DNA of 64,000 bases from Bacilli bacterium (GCA_017937305.1 JAGBDV010000018.1:30287-94286), one strand, 5' to 3'. Shown: positions 8,786 to 17,440, counted from the first letter of the stretch. Numbers and translations are program-made. The notes: generated by a model not told the origin, from the sequence alone.

Positions 8786-8887
8786 CTATTGGTCTTCTTT
8801 ATTTTTTAAATACCAATAAAATATATTAAATATTTCTTTAGCAAAAAAAGAATATGCCTCATAAAATACTTCGTTTGTTATTTTCAT
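8786..8887 (-). CDS. Possible 33-aa small protein
   Basis: ATG at 8885-8887, stop at 8786-8788, with a weak GGGGA box seven bases upstream. The peptide (MKITNEVFYEAYSFFAKEIF at the N-terminus) is rich in aromatic residues and ends in charged NKEDQ. In DNA this AT-rich, a 33-codon ORF can occur by chance. It lies between the WG-gene terminator and the palindrome in an otherwise gene-free ~500-bp stretch (8434-8936). No family recognised. Confidence 0.3.
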   Translation of the reverse strand: MKITNEVFYEAYSFFAKEIFNIFYWYLKNKEDQ

Positions 8888-8906
8888 ATTTTTCCCCATC
8901 AAATAT

Positions 8907-8938
8907 AAAAACTCTTTATATTGCTATAAAGAGTTTTT
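8907..8938 (-). terminator. Intrinsic terminator of the WG-repeat gene
   Basis: AAAAACTCTTTATA / TATAAAGAGTTTTT hairpin with a T run, overlapping the stop codon of the lipoprotein gene. Confidence 0.85.
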
Positions 8939-10229
8939 AATCTTCTAATAAATTAAAACCAATATATTTCCAATCAGGTTTTTGGAAAATTAGTTTTTTC
9001 TTATTATTATAAATAGTGCAGTATTTACCATTTACAAAATAACCATCATCAGTTGCTACATACAATTCTTTTGAATCGGTTTCGAACACTATTTTACCAT
9101 CAAGAGTGATAAGGCCATATAAATCATCTTTTGATACACACATATAATCTTTATAAATACGTACGATTGAATATTCTTTTAAATAATCAGCTTTTTCAAA
9201 CTTTAACTTTTTATAATCAAATTTATAATAAGTTGGATTTGTTCTGTCTTTAGAATTAACATATGCATATACATCATTACGATATGGATCTAAATCACCA
9301 AAGTGGCATGTATAGTCTTTATCTAATGTAAGACTATCAACTACTTCGAGATAACTATTATATATATACATTACATTATCTTTATAAATAAGAATATAAT
9401 CACCAACAACTAAATAATTAGTTGATCTTACATCTTTGATTTTGTTATCATTTTTTATACAGTAGAAATTAACAGTACTATATGAGTCAACATAATAATA
9501 ATTTTCATGAAAAGAACGAGAGCATTGTGAATAAGATTCCATTTCACCATAATAATTTCCATTCACATCATAAAGGCAGTCATCTACTTCTACTAAATAT
9601 CCATAAACATCTAAATCAACATTTCCAAAATTATGAAGTTTATTAAATTTTGAATCAATAGTCCAAAAATCATTATTTTCATCTTGAATATATGCATAAC
9701 CATTACAAAATCCACCAGCATACAAAACCCCACTATAAACAAGGTTACCTGATGTGTCTATATAACCATAATTACCATCGCTTACCTTCACTTCAGCATA
9801 AGTGCCTCCATAAAATCTTTCAATATATTCATAAGTGCATAAAACATTACCATTTTTATCTAGTAAAACATCACCTGATTTTCCCTTATATGATCCTATA
9901 TAAATTTTATTCCTAAAATCATGATGAAAATAATCAAAGCTGTCTGTTACTTGAACTCCCTTAGTATTAATTAAAAATGTCTTATCATTAAGGTCTACCA
10001 TAGCAACACCATCATTAAAGCCTTCAGCATAGTCATAAATAAAGTCTATTTTAACTTCAAATTTTTCGTTAAAAAAACCATATTTACCATCATAATTTTC
10101 TGCAAAACCAAGTCCATCAGAAAATAGCTCTAATTTATAATCGGTAATAATTTCCTTATCTTTCTTTTTACAACTTTCAAGAGTAAATATCATAAATGAA
10201 ATAATTAATAAAATGATTATTTTTTTCAT
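8937..10229 (-). CDS. WG-repeat lipoprotein
   Basis: About 430 aa. The N-terminus MKKIIILLIISFMIFTLESC is a signal peptide with lipobox LESC, so the mature protein would be lipidated at Cys and exposed outside the membrane. The rest is built from degenerate KWGY/WG-type beta repeats (DGKYGFFNEKFEV, DGNYGYIDTSGN, DDLYGLITLDGK), likely a beta-propeller of unknown ligand. The start chosen is the ATG at 10227-10229 with AAGGAG ten bases upstream; a longer GTG start at 10250 would swallow that Shine-Dalgarno. It follows the dead YafQ gene closely and may share the antitoxin promoter, as I see no obvious promoter of its own. Confidence 0.85.
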   Translation of the reverse strand: MKKIIILLIISFMIFTLESCKKKDKEIITDYKLELFSDGLGFAENYDGKYGFFNEKFEVKIDFIYDYAEGFNDGVAMVDLNDKTFLINTKGVQVTDSFDYFHHDFRNKIYIGSYKGKSGDVLLDKNGNVLCTYEYIERFYGGTYAEVKVSDGNYGYIDTSGNLVYSGVLYAGGFCNGYAYIQDENNDFWTIDSKFNKLHNFGNVDLDVYGYLVEVDDCLYDVNGNYYGEMESYSQCSRSFHENYYYVDSYSTVNFYCIKNDNKIKDVRSTNYLVVGDYILIYKDNVMYIYNSYLEVVDSLTLDKDYTCHFGDLDPYRNDVYAYVNSKDRTNPTYYKFDYKKLKFEKADYLKEYSIVRIYKDYMCVSKDDLYGLITLDGKIVFETDSKELYVATDDGYFVNGKYCTIYNNKKKLIFQKPDWKYIGFNLLED

Positions 10230-10246
10230 ACCAAACTTCTCCTTTA

Positions 10247-10463
10247 TCACTTATAACATAAATAGTATATCAATAACCAATCAGGTTCTAAATGACATTC
10301 TCTAAATCCCTTATACTCCCCTAGTAATGAATGATCTTTATACTTTTCATCCAATTTTTCTAAGTTAGCAAGTTTTTCTATTACACTAAATAAGAAATTA
10401 AGATTCTTATTTTGCTTTTGTGCGAGTTTTAAATCTACTAGAAAATCTTACTTCTAATTTCAT
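10247..10463 (-). pseudogene. YafQ-family mRNA interferase toxin, frameshifted and truncated
   Basis: Begins with ATG one base after the antitoxin stop and reads KLEVRFSSRFKT, then hits a stop. Shifting frame in the AAAAC region restores YafQ-like sequence: KLAQKQNKN, later LDEKYKDHSLLGEYKGFREC and HLEPDWLLIY. It then ends after YYLCYK, so the last ~15 residues, including the region of the conserved catalytic His and Phe of YafQ, are missing. One frameshift plus a lost C-terminus makes an active ribosome-dependent RNase very unlikely. The intact RelB/DinJ-like gene upstream is therefore an orphan antitoxin in this locus. Confidence 0.85.
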
Positions 10464-10464
10464 A

Positions 10465-10737
10465 TTATACCTCTAATGCTTTTTTTAAATCATCAATGTT
10501 GGTATAACCTTTTTCTTTTCCATTTGCTATTGCGATACTTTCTTCCATTGCTTCAATTGTTTCTTGTTTTGGAATATTTCCTTTGATTTCAAATGGTATA
10601 CCATTTACTCTAATTACTTGTCTTAAAAAAATATTTATTGCAGTTGTCATATTTAAGCCTAACTCTTCAAATACTTTTTCAGAGCTTTCTTTCACAGCTT
10701 TATCAATACGAATATTTAAATTTGTGGTATTATTCAT
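10465..10737 (-). CDS. RelB/DinJ-family antitoxin
   Basis: A 90-aa protein. The N-terminal ~50 residues form a ribbon-helix-helix (TNLNIRIDKAVKESSEKVF, then GLNMTTAINIFLRQVI), the DNA-binding and dimerisation part that represses its own promoter in this family. The C-terminal half is acidic and would wrap the toxin. A strong Shine-Dalgarno (GGAGGTG) precedes the ATG, and a consensus promoter lies ~30 bp upstream. The cognate YafQ-like gene is broken, so it may now act only as a repressor, or protect against a related toxin elsewhere. Direct repeats upstream of the promoter are candidate operators. Confidence 0.9.
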   Translation of the reverse strand: MNNTTNLNIRIDKAVKESSEKVFEELGLNMTTAINIFLRQVIRVNGIPFEIKGNIPKQETIEAMEESIAIANGKEKGYTNIDDLKKALEV

Positions 10738-10765
10738 AGCGCACCTCCAATATTATTATATGTTA

Positions 10766-10794
10766 ATTATAACATTTTATAATGACATTGTCAA
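10766..10794 (-). promoter_or_regulatory. Consensus promoter of the antitoxin operon
   Basis: Minus strand TTGACA, 17 bp, TATAAT with an extended TG. It perfectly matches the sigma-A consensus. Confidence 0.9.
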
Positions 10795-10797
10795 TAC

Positions 10798-10838
10798 ATA
10801 ATGCACATTTTATTTAAAATAAATAATGCACATTTTAT
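10798..10838. repeat. Two 16-bp direct repeats, candidate operators
   Basis: ATAATGCACATTTTAT at 10798-10813 and again at 10823-10838, 25 bp apart, just upstream of the antitoxin -35. The -10 region has a related ATAAAATGTTATAAT. Ribbon-helix-helix antitoxins bind such repeats, but binding here is inferred. Confidence 0.6.
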
Positions 10839-10850
10839 AAAAAATAAAAA

Positions 10851-10872
10851 AAGCCACATTTTCATGTGACTT
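10851..10872 (-). terminator. Terminator after tRNA-Gly
   Basis: Minus strand AAGTCACAT-GAAA-ATGTGGCTT followed by seven T, 14 bp after the tRNA 3' end. Confidence 0.85.
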
Positions 10873-10885
10873 CTTAAATTCTTTT

Positions 10886-10960
10886 TGGAGCGGGTAACCG
10901 GAATCGAACCGGCATCTTCGCCATGGCAAGGCGGTATAATAGCCTTTATACTATACCCGC
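10886..10960 (-). tRNA. tRNA-Gly (GCC)
   Basis: A 75-nt cloverleaf on the minus strand. The acceptor arm GCGGGTA pairs with TACCCGC, the anticodon loop is TTGCCAT giving anticodon GCC, and the T arm is CCGGTTCGATTCCGG. The 3' CCA is encoded. It has its own promoter (10979-11007) and terminator (10851-10872). Confidence 0.97.
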
Positions 10961-10966
10961 ATCATT

Positions 10967-11020
10967 AAAAGCAATATTAGTATATCAAATTATTGATATA
11001 TTATCAAGAATATTGCTTTT
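10967..11020 (-). terminator. Probable terminator of the YebC gene, enclosing the tRNA promoter
   Basis: AAAAGCAATATT and AATATTGCTTTT form a 12-bp stem around a 30-nt loop that contains the tRNA promoter. The T run after it on the minus strand is short (TTTT), so it is a moderate terminator. Confidence 0.6.
10979..11007 (-). promoter_or_regulatory. tRNA-Gly promoter
   Basis: Minus strand TTGATA, 17 bp, TATACT, about 18 bp before the tRNA 5' end. Confidence 0.7.
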
Positions 11021-11031
11021 ATTTTGATTTT

Positions 11032-11784
11032 TTATTCTTCTTCAGCTTCCCAGTTTACGTTATGATAAACATCTTGTACATCATCTAAATCCTCAAGCAT
11101 TGCTAGTAAGCGTTCGAATTGGTCAATTTCTTTTTCATCAGTTAAATCAACCATATTATCAGTTTCCCAGCTAATTTTATCTACTAAGAATTCAATATCA
11201 TCTCCAAGATCACCAAGTGCTTGTCTGATCTTATTGTATTCTGAGTAATCAGCTTCAACAGTAACAAGTTCTTCACCAGTTTCTTCATCAGTTTCTGTGT
11301 AAGTATTTTGAACATCACAGTCAGCATCTAAAAGTGCCATTACTGCATCTTCTTCACTTAAACCTTTGAATACGAATACTGCTAAATGTTTGAATTGATA
11401 AGTTACACTACCACTTGATGCAATTTTACCACCAGTTTTTTGGAATGCTACTTTTACATCTGTTTGTGTACGATTGTGGTTATCTGTTAAACATTCAACT
11501 ACTACTTGTGAATTACCTGGGCCAAAACCTTCAAGTAATAATTCTGCATAAGATGTTTGGTCAGCACCTTTTGCTTTATCGATTGCACGTTTAATAACGT
11601 CTGCTGTTACTTGTTCTCTTTTAGCTCTTTCAATTGTTCTTTTTAATGTTTGATTTAAATCTGGATCAGGAACACCACCTTTAGCTGCCATATAAATTAG
11701 GCGGCTCCATTTACTGTTTAGTTTAGCTTTTGCTGCAGCTGTTTTTGCCATTGATGCTGCACGTACTTCATGTGCTCTACCCAT
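11032..11784 (-). CDS. YebC/TACO1-family protein (YeeN subgroup)
   Basis: A 250-aa protein matching the whole family. It has the N-terminal MGRAHEVRAASMAKTAAAKAK typical of the YeeN-like branch, the DPDLNQTLKRTIERAKREQ helix, the EGFGPGNSQVVVECLTDN motif and an acidic C-terminus. Older annotation calls these transcriptional regulators, whereas recent work on the family supports a role in translation of difficult (polyproline) sequences on the ribosome; which applies here is not visible. Cytoplasmic, no membrane segment. It is monocistronic, ending in a hairpin shared with the tRNA promoter. Intact, with no unusual residues. Confidence 0.95.
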   Translation of the reverse strand: MGRAHEVRAASMAKTAAAKAKLNSKWSRLIYMAAKGGVPDPDLNQTLKRTIERAKREQVTADVIKRAIDKAKGADQTSYAELLLEGFGPGNSQVVVECLTDNHNRTQTDVKVAFQKTGGKIASSGSVTYQFKHLAVFVFKGLSEEDAVMALLDADCDVQNTYTETDEETGEELVTVEADYSEYNKIRQALGDLGDDIEFLVDKISWETDNMVDLTDEKEIDQFERLLAMLEDLDDVQDVYHNVNWEAEEE

Positions 11785-11874
11785 AATAAATTCTCCTTTT
11801 TAAATTTTTACCTTATCTATTATATCACTTTTTTCACTTTTATAAAAGTAAGTAGCATTATTATATTATTTATT

Positions 11875-12723
11875 TTACTTTGCTTCTAAAATTTTTAAAA
11901 TAATTTTCTTAAATTTCTTTAATTCTGATAGATATGCTTCACCAATTTTATTAGTTAAATTAATATAAGGATTAGCAATATCAATAATCATATATGGTTG
12001 TTTTGGAAGATTAACTCTTTCAACTTTTAAGTTACGATATGTTTCATCATCTTGATCAATTTTAATACCTTTAGTAAAATCATCTACTGCATGAACAAAT
12101 TCTTTTAAGTATGCTTCATAAGTATGTTTAGTAAAGTTTTCTGATAAACCATAGTAAAGTAATAGTTCAATTACATAATCACTTATTTGATCTAAATTAT
12201 TTAAATCACGATAATATGTAAGTATTTGAACAGTATTTTTAAATAAATTAAATTCACTTCCTGCAAGATTTACAAATGCGTTTCTTAATTCATCTTCTTT
12301 AATAAAGAAAGATGTTTGATAGTTTAATTCATCTAAAAATCTAATACTTAAGTTAATATTATAATTATTATAAGTATAATTAATACTATTAGTTTGATTA
12401 TTAATAGAAATTAAATTTACTTTATCTAAATTATAATTAAATACTAAAAAATTCCATACTGCATTGATAGCAGCCTGATTCATTAGTGGAAATGAATTAA
12501 TTAAAGGTTTTTCAAATACAACCATTAATTCTAATGTTTTAGAACCATGATAAATTGTTGTTGCTGCAAGATTACCTGCTTTATTAATTTTTTTAATTTT
12601 TAATTCTTTAATGTTTTCTTTTAAAGAAGTTTCTAAATTATTAATAAATAAAGCTACTTCTTCTTTATCTTCTTTTGTAAATTCTAAGTCTGTAACTAAT
12701 TTTCTAAAATCTTTTTCAGTCAA
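11875..12723 (-). CDS. Unknown protein, faintly nucleotidyltransferase-like
   Basis: A 282-aa cytoplasmic protein I cannot assign. The pattern is an N-terminal helix, then a strand-turn IYHGSKTLELMVVFEKPL, and in the second half helices such as LTYYRDL, ISDYVIELLLYYG and ending in YMIIDIANPYINLT. That order (GS turn, strand, WRD-like helix, a C-terminal D-x-NP segment) is reminiscent of OAS/CD-NTase-type nucleotidyltransferases. However, the catalytic D-x-D after the GS turn is not present as such (ELMVVFE instead), so it would be degenerate. This is a weak inference. It lies 14 bases downstream of the PHP phosphatase gene and is probably co-transcribed with it. Confidence 0.5.
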   Translation of the reverse strand: MTEKDFRKLVTDLEFTKEDKEEVALFINNLETSLKENIKELKIKKINKAGNLAATTIYHGSKTLELMVVFEKPLINSFPLMNQAAINAVWNFLVFNYNLDKVNLISINNQTNSINYTYNNYNINLSIRFLDELNYQTSFFIKEDELRNAFVNLAGSEFNLFKNTVQILTYYRDLNNLDQISDYVIELLLYYGLSENFTKHTYEAYLKEFVHAVDDFTKGIKIDQDDETYRNLKVERVNLPKQPYMIIDIANPYINLTNKIGEAYLSELKKFKKIILKILEAK

Positions 12724-12737
12724 ATTAATACTCCTTT

Positions 12738-13529
12738 CTAAATATCATAGTGATATTCTTTTTGTTTAATATAATAACATAAATAATTAAAGCCTGATTC
12801 TTTGATTATTCTTACATATTTATCAAAGTGTTCTAAATATCTATTACTTGAATGAGCATCTGTTGATAGGGTAAGTTTAGTTCCCCCTAAATCTTTATAT
12901 AATTTAAGAAAGTCTCTTAAATGGCTTTCTGGTAAGGCATTTTGTACTTTTACATTTATTTCTAATGCTTTACCTTTTTTTATGATTTCATTAAGTATTG
13001 GCTTTATTAAGTCAATATCGTCTAAAAAACGGGCTGTTTTATCAATTTTATAAACAGTTTTGAAATAATAGTCAAGATGTGATAAAACGTTGAATTTTGG
13101 AATCGTCATAATTGCTTCTAAGACTTGATTATAATAAAGTTTAGTCGTTTGTTCAATTCCTAATGCTTTTACATTATCAACAAAATAATACTCATATTTA
13201 CCACTATCATGAACACTTAAGTTAATTAAATCAAAATCATAACTATTTAATATTTGATTAATTTCTTCTAAGTAATCTTTTCTATAGCCCATTTCAACTC
13301 CTAGTAATGGGATAGGCGTATCTTCTTTTTTTAATTTATTTAAGTGTTTTATTAGTTTATCAAAATCACATAGCCAATCATGGTCTGACATACTAGGATT
13401 AAAATCGATATGTTCTGTTGTTATAAAATATTTACAACCAGCATTGGTTGCTTTTTGATAATGATTTTCAAGTAGTTCACTTGAATCGTCTGAATAATTA
13501 CTATGAACATGTTGATCATGTAAGATCAT
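12738..13529 (-). CDS. PHP-domain phosphatase, histidinol-phosphatase (HisK/HisJ) type
   Basis: About 263 aa starting at the ATG 13527-13529, which has AAGGAAGTG in front; the longer start adds 18 unlikely residues. PHP metal-binding motifs are visible: DQHVHSNYSDD at the N-terminus (HxH), FITTEHIDF (EH), LGVEMGY (E), INLSVHDSG (H), VLSHLDYYF (H) and LSTDAHSS (DxH). This set defines a trinuclear metal phosphoesterase. Annotation as histidinol phosphatase is by family resemblance only; no other his genes occur here, so a nucleotide or sugar phosphate substrate is as likely. Confidence 0.85.
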   Translation of the reverse strand: MILHDQHVHSNYSDDSSELLENHYQKATNAGCKYFITTEHIDFNPSMSDHDWLCDFDKLIKHLNKLKKEDTPIPLLGVEMGYRKDYLEEINQILNSYDFDLINLSVHDSGKYEYYFVDNVKALGIEQTTKLYYNQVLEAIMTIPKFNVLSHLDYYFKTVYKIDKTARFLDDIDLIKPILNEIIKKGKALEINVKVQNALPESHLRDFLKLYKDLGGTKLTLSTDAHSSNRYLEHFDKYVRIIKESGFNYLCYYIKQKEYHYDI

Positions 13530-13601
13530 TTTAATCACTTCCTTATTATATATTATATCAAATTTATATATATTCTTCAACAAAAAGATTTTAAAGAAAA
13601 A

Positions 13602-13637
13602 AGATGTAGATAGCTTTATAATTAGCTATCTACATCT
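13602..13637 (-). terminator. Terminator of the opp operon
   Basis: A perfect 13-bp stem AGATGTAGATAGC / GCTATCTACATCT followed by TTTTTT on the minus strand. Confidence 0.92.
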
Positions 13638-13653
13638 ATAATTATTAGATTTT

Positions 13654-14064
13654 CTATACAGTAAAGAATAATGCAGTAAAAATCATTCCAATTACAAAAT
13701 AGATAAGTCCACTCCAGCCTAAAAAGCCATAACCTTTTACGCGTTTTTTATTTGCCACATAATCGCCATACTTTTCATTAGTCTTTTTTGATAATGGTAA
13801 AAGTGATTGTCCAAGTCTTTTAAGCATATAACCAATAGCATCTAGACTACCTTGATTAGCACAGGCAATTAGTGCAGTGAATAATAATAATAGTGAACCT
13901 GGAATAACAAATGAATTAGCAAGAACTAAATAAATTTGTTGTAATTCTGTTTGTTCAAATAATTTGTATAAAAACATTAATCCAATAACAGATAGTATAC
14001 ATGCTGTATTTGTAATTATATATCCTAAAATTAATGTTTTCTTACTGCTTTCTTCTTCAAACAT
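13654..14064 (-). CDS. DUF3899-like small membrane protein
   Basis: A 136-aa protein with membrane segments at about 10-34, 43-66 and 114-134 and a basic cytoplasmic loop (KKTNEKYGDYVANKKRVKGYG). The ANQGSLDAIGYMLKRL stretch and the KYGDYV string resemble DUF3899, often found at the end of oligopeptide permease operons in mollicutes-like bacteria. The ATG overlaps the oppF stop by one base, so it is the last gene of the opp operon, and a strong terminator follows. Function unknown; a role with the permease is inferred from coupling only. Confidence 0.7.
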   Translation of the reverse strand: MFEEESSKKTLILGYIITNTACILSVIGLMFLYKLFEQTELQQIYLVLANSFVIPGSLLLLFTALIACANQGSLDAIGYMLKRLGQSLLPLSKKTNEKYGDYVANKKRVKGYGFLGWSGLIYFVIGMIFTALFFTV

Positions 14065-15281
14065 TATAGTTGCTCCTTATAATTCTTTTCTTCTTGATCA
14101 TTACAGTAAACGAAGTGATTAGGAGATATTTCTCTAAATGATGGTTTATCTGTACGATAATCATGTTCAGCAATTGGATTATAAATCTTTCTAACACGTT
14201 TCTTTTCATAAATTGGGTCAGGTAAAGGAATTGCTGAAAGTAGTGCACGTGTATATGGATGTAGTGGATGTGCAAATAATTCATCACTTGATGCTAGTTC
14301 AACTAGTTTACCATAATACATTACACCAATTCTATCTGAGAAATATTTAACAACTGATAAGTCATGAGCGATAAATAGAATTGTTAATCCTAATTTTTCT
14401 CTTAATTCATTAAGTAAGTTAATAACTTGTGCTTGAATTGATACGTCAAGTGCTGATACAGGTTCATCTGCAATAATCATATCAGGTTGCATAATGATTG
14501 CACGAGCGATACCAATTCTTTGTCTTTGACCACCTGAGAATTCATGTGGATAACGAGTAGCATGTTCTTTAACTAACCCTACTAATTCAAGAATTTCATA
14601 TACTTTTTCTTGAATATATTTTTTATCAGTTATACCTTTAATAATTAAACCTTCTGCAATGATTTCTTGTACTGTCATTCTCGGATTTAAAGATGCAATA
14701 GGATCTTGGAAGATCATTTGAATTTGTGTAACTAATTTTGCTTTCTTTGCAAGTTTTAAATAATGATAATATTCATCATCTTTTTCTTTGTTTTCATAAT
14801 TTTTATTTAATTTTTCAACTAAATCTTTAGCATATAGTTTATCACAATGTTTTTGATCATAATTACATTCAGCAATTAATCGTTTATTAGTTGCAATAGT
14901 TTCTGATAATTCTTGTTTAATTTCAGCTATTTTTGAATCATTATAAGATTTATTATCAGGATTAGCTTTAGAATCTTCATTTAATTTATTGATTTGTTCT
15001 TTAGCTTGTTTTTTTGCAGCTGAAATAGCATCTTTATATCTTTGTACACCAGCACAAATTCTTCTTCCTTTAAAGTATACATCACCTGATGTAACATCAT
15101 AAAGTTTAATAATTGATCTACCAGTAGTTGTTTTTCCACAACCTGATTCACCTACTAAGCCAAATACTTCACCACGATAGATTTCAAATGAAACATTATC
15201 AACAGCTCTATTTACGTGTTTTCCCATTCTAAAATATTGGCAAAGGTTCTCAACTTTTAATAGTACTTCTCTATCTTCCAT
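14064..15281 (-). CDS. oppF: Oligopeptide ABC transporter ATP-binding protein OppF
   Basis: A 405-aa ATPase, against ~320 for usual OppF. Walker A GESGCGKTT at 44-52, Q-loop MIFQDPIASLNPRM near 190, signature FSGGQRQRIGIARAI near 245, Walker B plus Glu IADEPVSALD. Between Walker A and the Q-loop (about 78-185) there is an extra Lys/Glu-rich, probably coiled-coil insert. The C-terminal oligopeptide domain ends REISPNHFVYC. With OppD it powers import through OppBC. The start overlaps the oppD end by 11 bases, so translation is coupled. Confidence 0.93.
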   Translation of the reverse strand: MEDREVLLKVENLCQYFRMGKHVNRAVDNVSFEIYRGEVFGLVGESGCGKTTTGRSIIKLYDVTSGDVYFKGRRICAGVQRYKDAISAAKKQAKEQINKLNEDSKANPDNKSYNDSKIAEIKQELSETIATNKRLIAECNYDQKHCDKLYAKDLVEKLNKNYENKEKDDEYYHYLKLAKKAKLVTQIQMIFQDPIASLNPRMTVQEIIAEGLIIKGITDKKYIQEKVYEILELVGLVKEHATRYPHEFSGGQRQRIGIARAIIMQPDMIIADEPVSALDVSIQAQVINLLNELREKLGLTILFIAHDLSVVKYFSDRIGVMYYGKLVELASSDELFAHPLHPYTRALLSAIPLPDPIYEKKRVRKIYNPIAEHDYRTDKPSFREISPNHFVYCNDQEEKNYKEQL

Positions 15282-17436
15282 CTTCAGAACCTCCTTCTTG
15301 TTTCATTCTTTCAATACGATCTTTAATAATCTTAGGCATTTCTACCTTAGGTGCATCTGGATGTAAAAGCCATGTAGCTGCATAATGAGTATCAGTGATT
15401 TTAAATAGCGGTGGTTGTTCTTCGAAGTCAATCTTCATCGCATATTTATTACGAGCAGCAAATGCATCACCAACTGGTGGATAAATCATATTTGGTGGAG
15501 TACCAGGAATAGCATCTAGTTTTTCAGTTGTCTTTAAGTCAGGCATACTACTTAATAATGCCCATGTATATGGATGAGCTGGAGAATAGAATACTTCTTC
15601 ACTTGTACCATATTCAACAATCTTACCAGCATACATAACAGCAATTCTATCAGCCATATTAGCAACAACACCAAGGTCATGAGTAATGAAAATTACTGAT
15701 AAATTTCTTTCTTTTTTAAGTTTATTAATTAATTCTAGAATTTGTGATTGAATTGTTACGTCAAGTGCAGTAGTAGGTTCATCACAAATTAAGACATCTG
15801 GGTTAGAAGCAAGAGCAATTGCAATAACGATTCTTTGTCTCATACCACCTGAGAATTCAAATGGATATTGTTTATAACGAAGACGAGGTTCTGAAATACC
15901 TACTTCTTCCATTAATTTAATAGCTTGTTCTTTTGCAATAGCTTTAGTTACTTTATAAACAACTTCTGAAGCTTTTTTCTTAAAGTATTCGATTAAAGCT
16001 AAGCTTGAATCAAATGATGAGAAGTCATCTTTATTTTCAATTTCTTTAATGTAATTAGCTTCAAGTCTTTCAATCTTAGAAATAATATTTTCTACTAAGT
16101 CATTTAAATCAACAATCTTAGCAGGAACTACTTTCCAATCAATGTGTTTTCCTTTACTAACTAGTGCTTCATATTTAGCTGTTTGTTTTTCAAATCTTTC
16201 TGCTTCTTTAACGTTTGATTTTGCACTATAGAAATAACTCTTAACGTTAGCAATAATACTATCTTTAAATGTATAAGCTAAACTATCTTTGAATACATCT
16301 AATTGGTCAATTGATTTTAATACTAAATCACCAGCAATAGATACTTTTTCTATAGCTTCTTTCTTATCGATATTACCAGCTTTAAAATATTGTTTTAAAG
16401 CATCCAGACATGACAATACTTCTTGCTTTAAAATGATTGACTTATTGTGGGAATTGATTAAAGCTTTTTCTACAAATGATAAGAATTTAGCTAAGAAATT
16501 AGTTTGTAAATATTCAGCTAACATTTGTTTTGTATCATGATTATAATTTTTTGATAAATCAGCATCTTTATTAGAATACATATAGAATGCTACGCTTAAG
16601 AAATCAGGTTTTTCTTGATTAGTTATTTCTAGTAATAATGATTCTAATTCATTTAACTTTTCAAGTTGTTCTTCAGTTAATTCATCATTATCTTTATCAG
16701 TTTTTGATAATTCTAGTAATGCTGCTTTTGAAGTAGCAATACGATCTAAATAATTATTAATTAAGAATCCATTAGTAACTTTTTTGAAATTATTTAAGAA
16801 AGTTTTAGCATAATCTGCAACATTTAAACTTTGATGTTTAGATGCTCTAAATAAGAAGTCTTCTAATTTTGAAATAATTTCTGTAGCTTCTGCATGAGAT
16901 TGATTGTAATCAGTTTCAATTTCTAGTGATTTAATACTGAAATTATCATATGCTTGAATTAAATCATCAATAGTAGCTTTTTGATCACTATTAAATGATT
17001 CATACATATTTTGTTTTAATACTTCAAGTTTTTGATTAAATTCTTTTCTAGCTGTTTTTCTTGAAGCTTTATTTTTAAGAATTAATGCTTCAATGATTTG
17101 TGGGCCGATTTTTACAATCGGATTAAGTGCAGATAGTGGATCTTGGAAAATCATTGAGATTTTGTCACCACGGATCTTACACATTTCTTCTTCTGTAAGT
17201 TTTAGTAAGTCTTTACCATCATATAGGATTTCACCACTATCGATGATTGCATTACCTGCAGAAATACCTAAAATTGCTTTTGATGTAACTGATTTACCAG
17301 AACCAGATTCACCAACGATAGCAAGAGTTTCACCACGTTTTAATTCGAATGAAATATCACGAATAGCTTTAACAGTACCATTATTAGTTCTGAAAGATAT
17401 TTTTAACTTTTTAACTTCTAAAATATTATCTGCCAT
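15271..17436 (-). CDS. oppD: Oligopeptide ABC transporter ATP-binding protein OppD with giant insertion
   Basis: A 721-aa protein, about twice the normal ~340. Walker A GESGSGKSV at 42-50, Q-loop MIFQDPLSALNP near 95, signature FSGGMRQRIVIAIALA near 530, Walker B LICDEPTTALD. Some 380 residues of mostly helical, Lys/Glu-rich sequence are inserted between Q-loop and signature, i.e. in the helical subdomain that touches the membrane partner. The C-terminal segment reads GDAFAARNKYAMKID, where family members usually have three Cys (GC..RC....C) thought to hold a 4Fe-4S cluster; all three are replaced here. Both ATPase motifs look intact. Confidence 0.93.
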   Translation of the reverse strand: MADNILEVKKLKISFRTNNGTVKAIRDISFELKRGETLAIVGESGSGKSVTSKAILGISAGNAIIDSGEILYDGKDLLKLTEEEMCKIRGDKISMIFQDPLSALNPIVKIGPQIIEALILKNKASRKTARKEFNQKLEVLKQNMYESFNSDQKATIDDLIQAYDNFSIKSLEIETDYNQSHAEATEIISKLEDFLFRASKHQSLNVADYAKTFLNNFKKVTNGFLINNYLDRIATSKAALLELSKTDKDNDELTEEQLEKLNELESLLLEITNQEKPDFLSVAFYMYSNKDADLSKNYNHDTKQMLAEYLQTNFLAKFLSFVEKALINSHNKSIILKQEVLSCLDALKQYFKAGNIDKKEAIEKVSIAGDLVLKSIDQLDVFKDSLAYTFKDSIIANVKSYFYSAKSNVKEAERFEKQTAKYEALVSKGKHIDWKVVPAKIVDLNDLVENIISKIERLEANYIKEIENKDDFSSFDSSLALIEYFKKKASEVVYKVTKAIAKEQAIKLMEEVGISEPRLRYKQYPFEFSGGMRQRIVIAIALASNPDVLICDEPTTALDVTIQSQILELINKLKKERNLSVIFITHDLGVVANMADRIAVMYAGKIVEYGTSEEVFYSPAHPYTWALLSSMPDLKTTEKLDAIPGTPPNMIYPPVGDAFAARNKYAMKIDFEEQPPLFKITDTHYAATWLLHPDAPKVEMPKIIKDRIERMKQEGGSEDGR

Positions 17437-17440
17437 TGTA

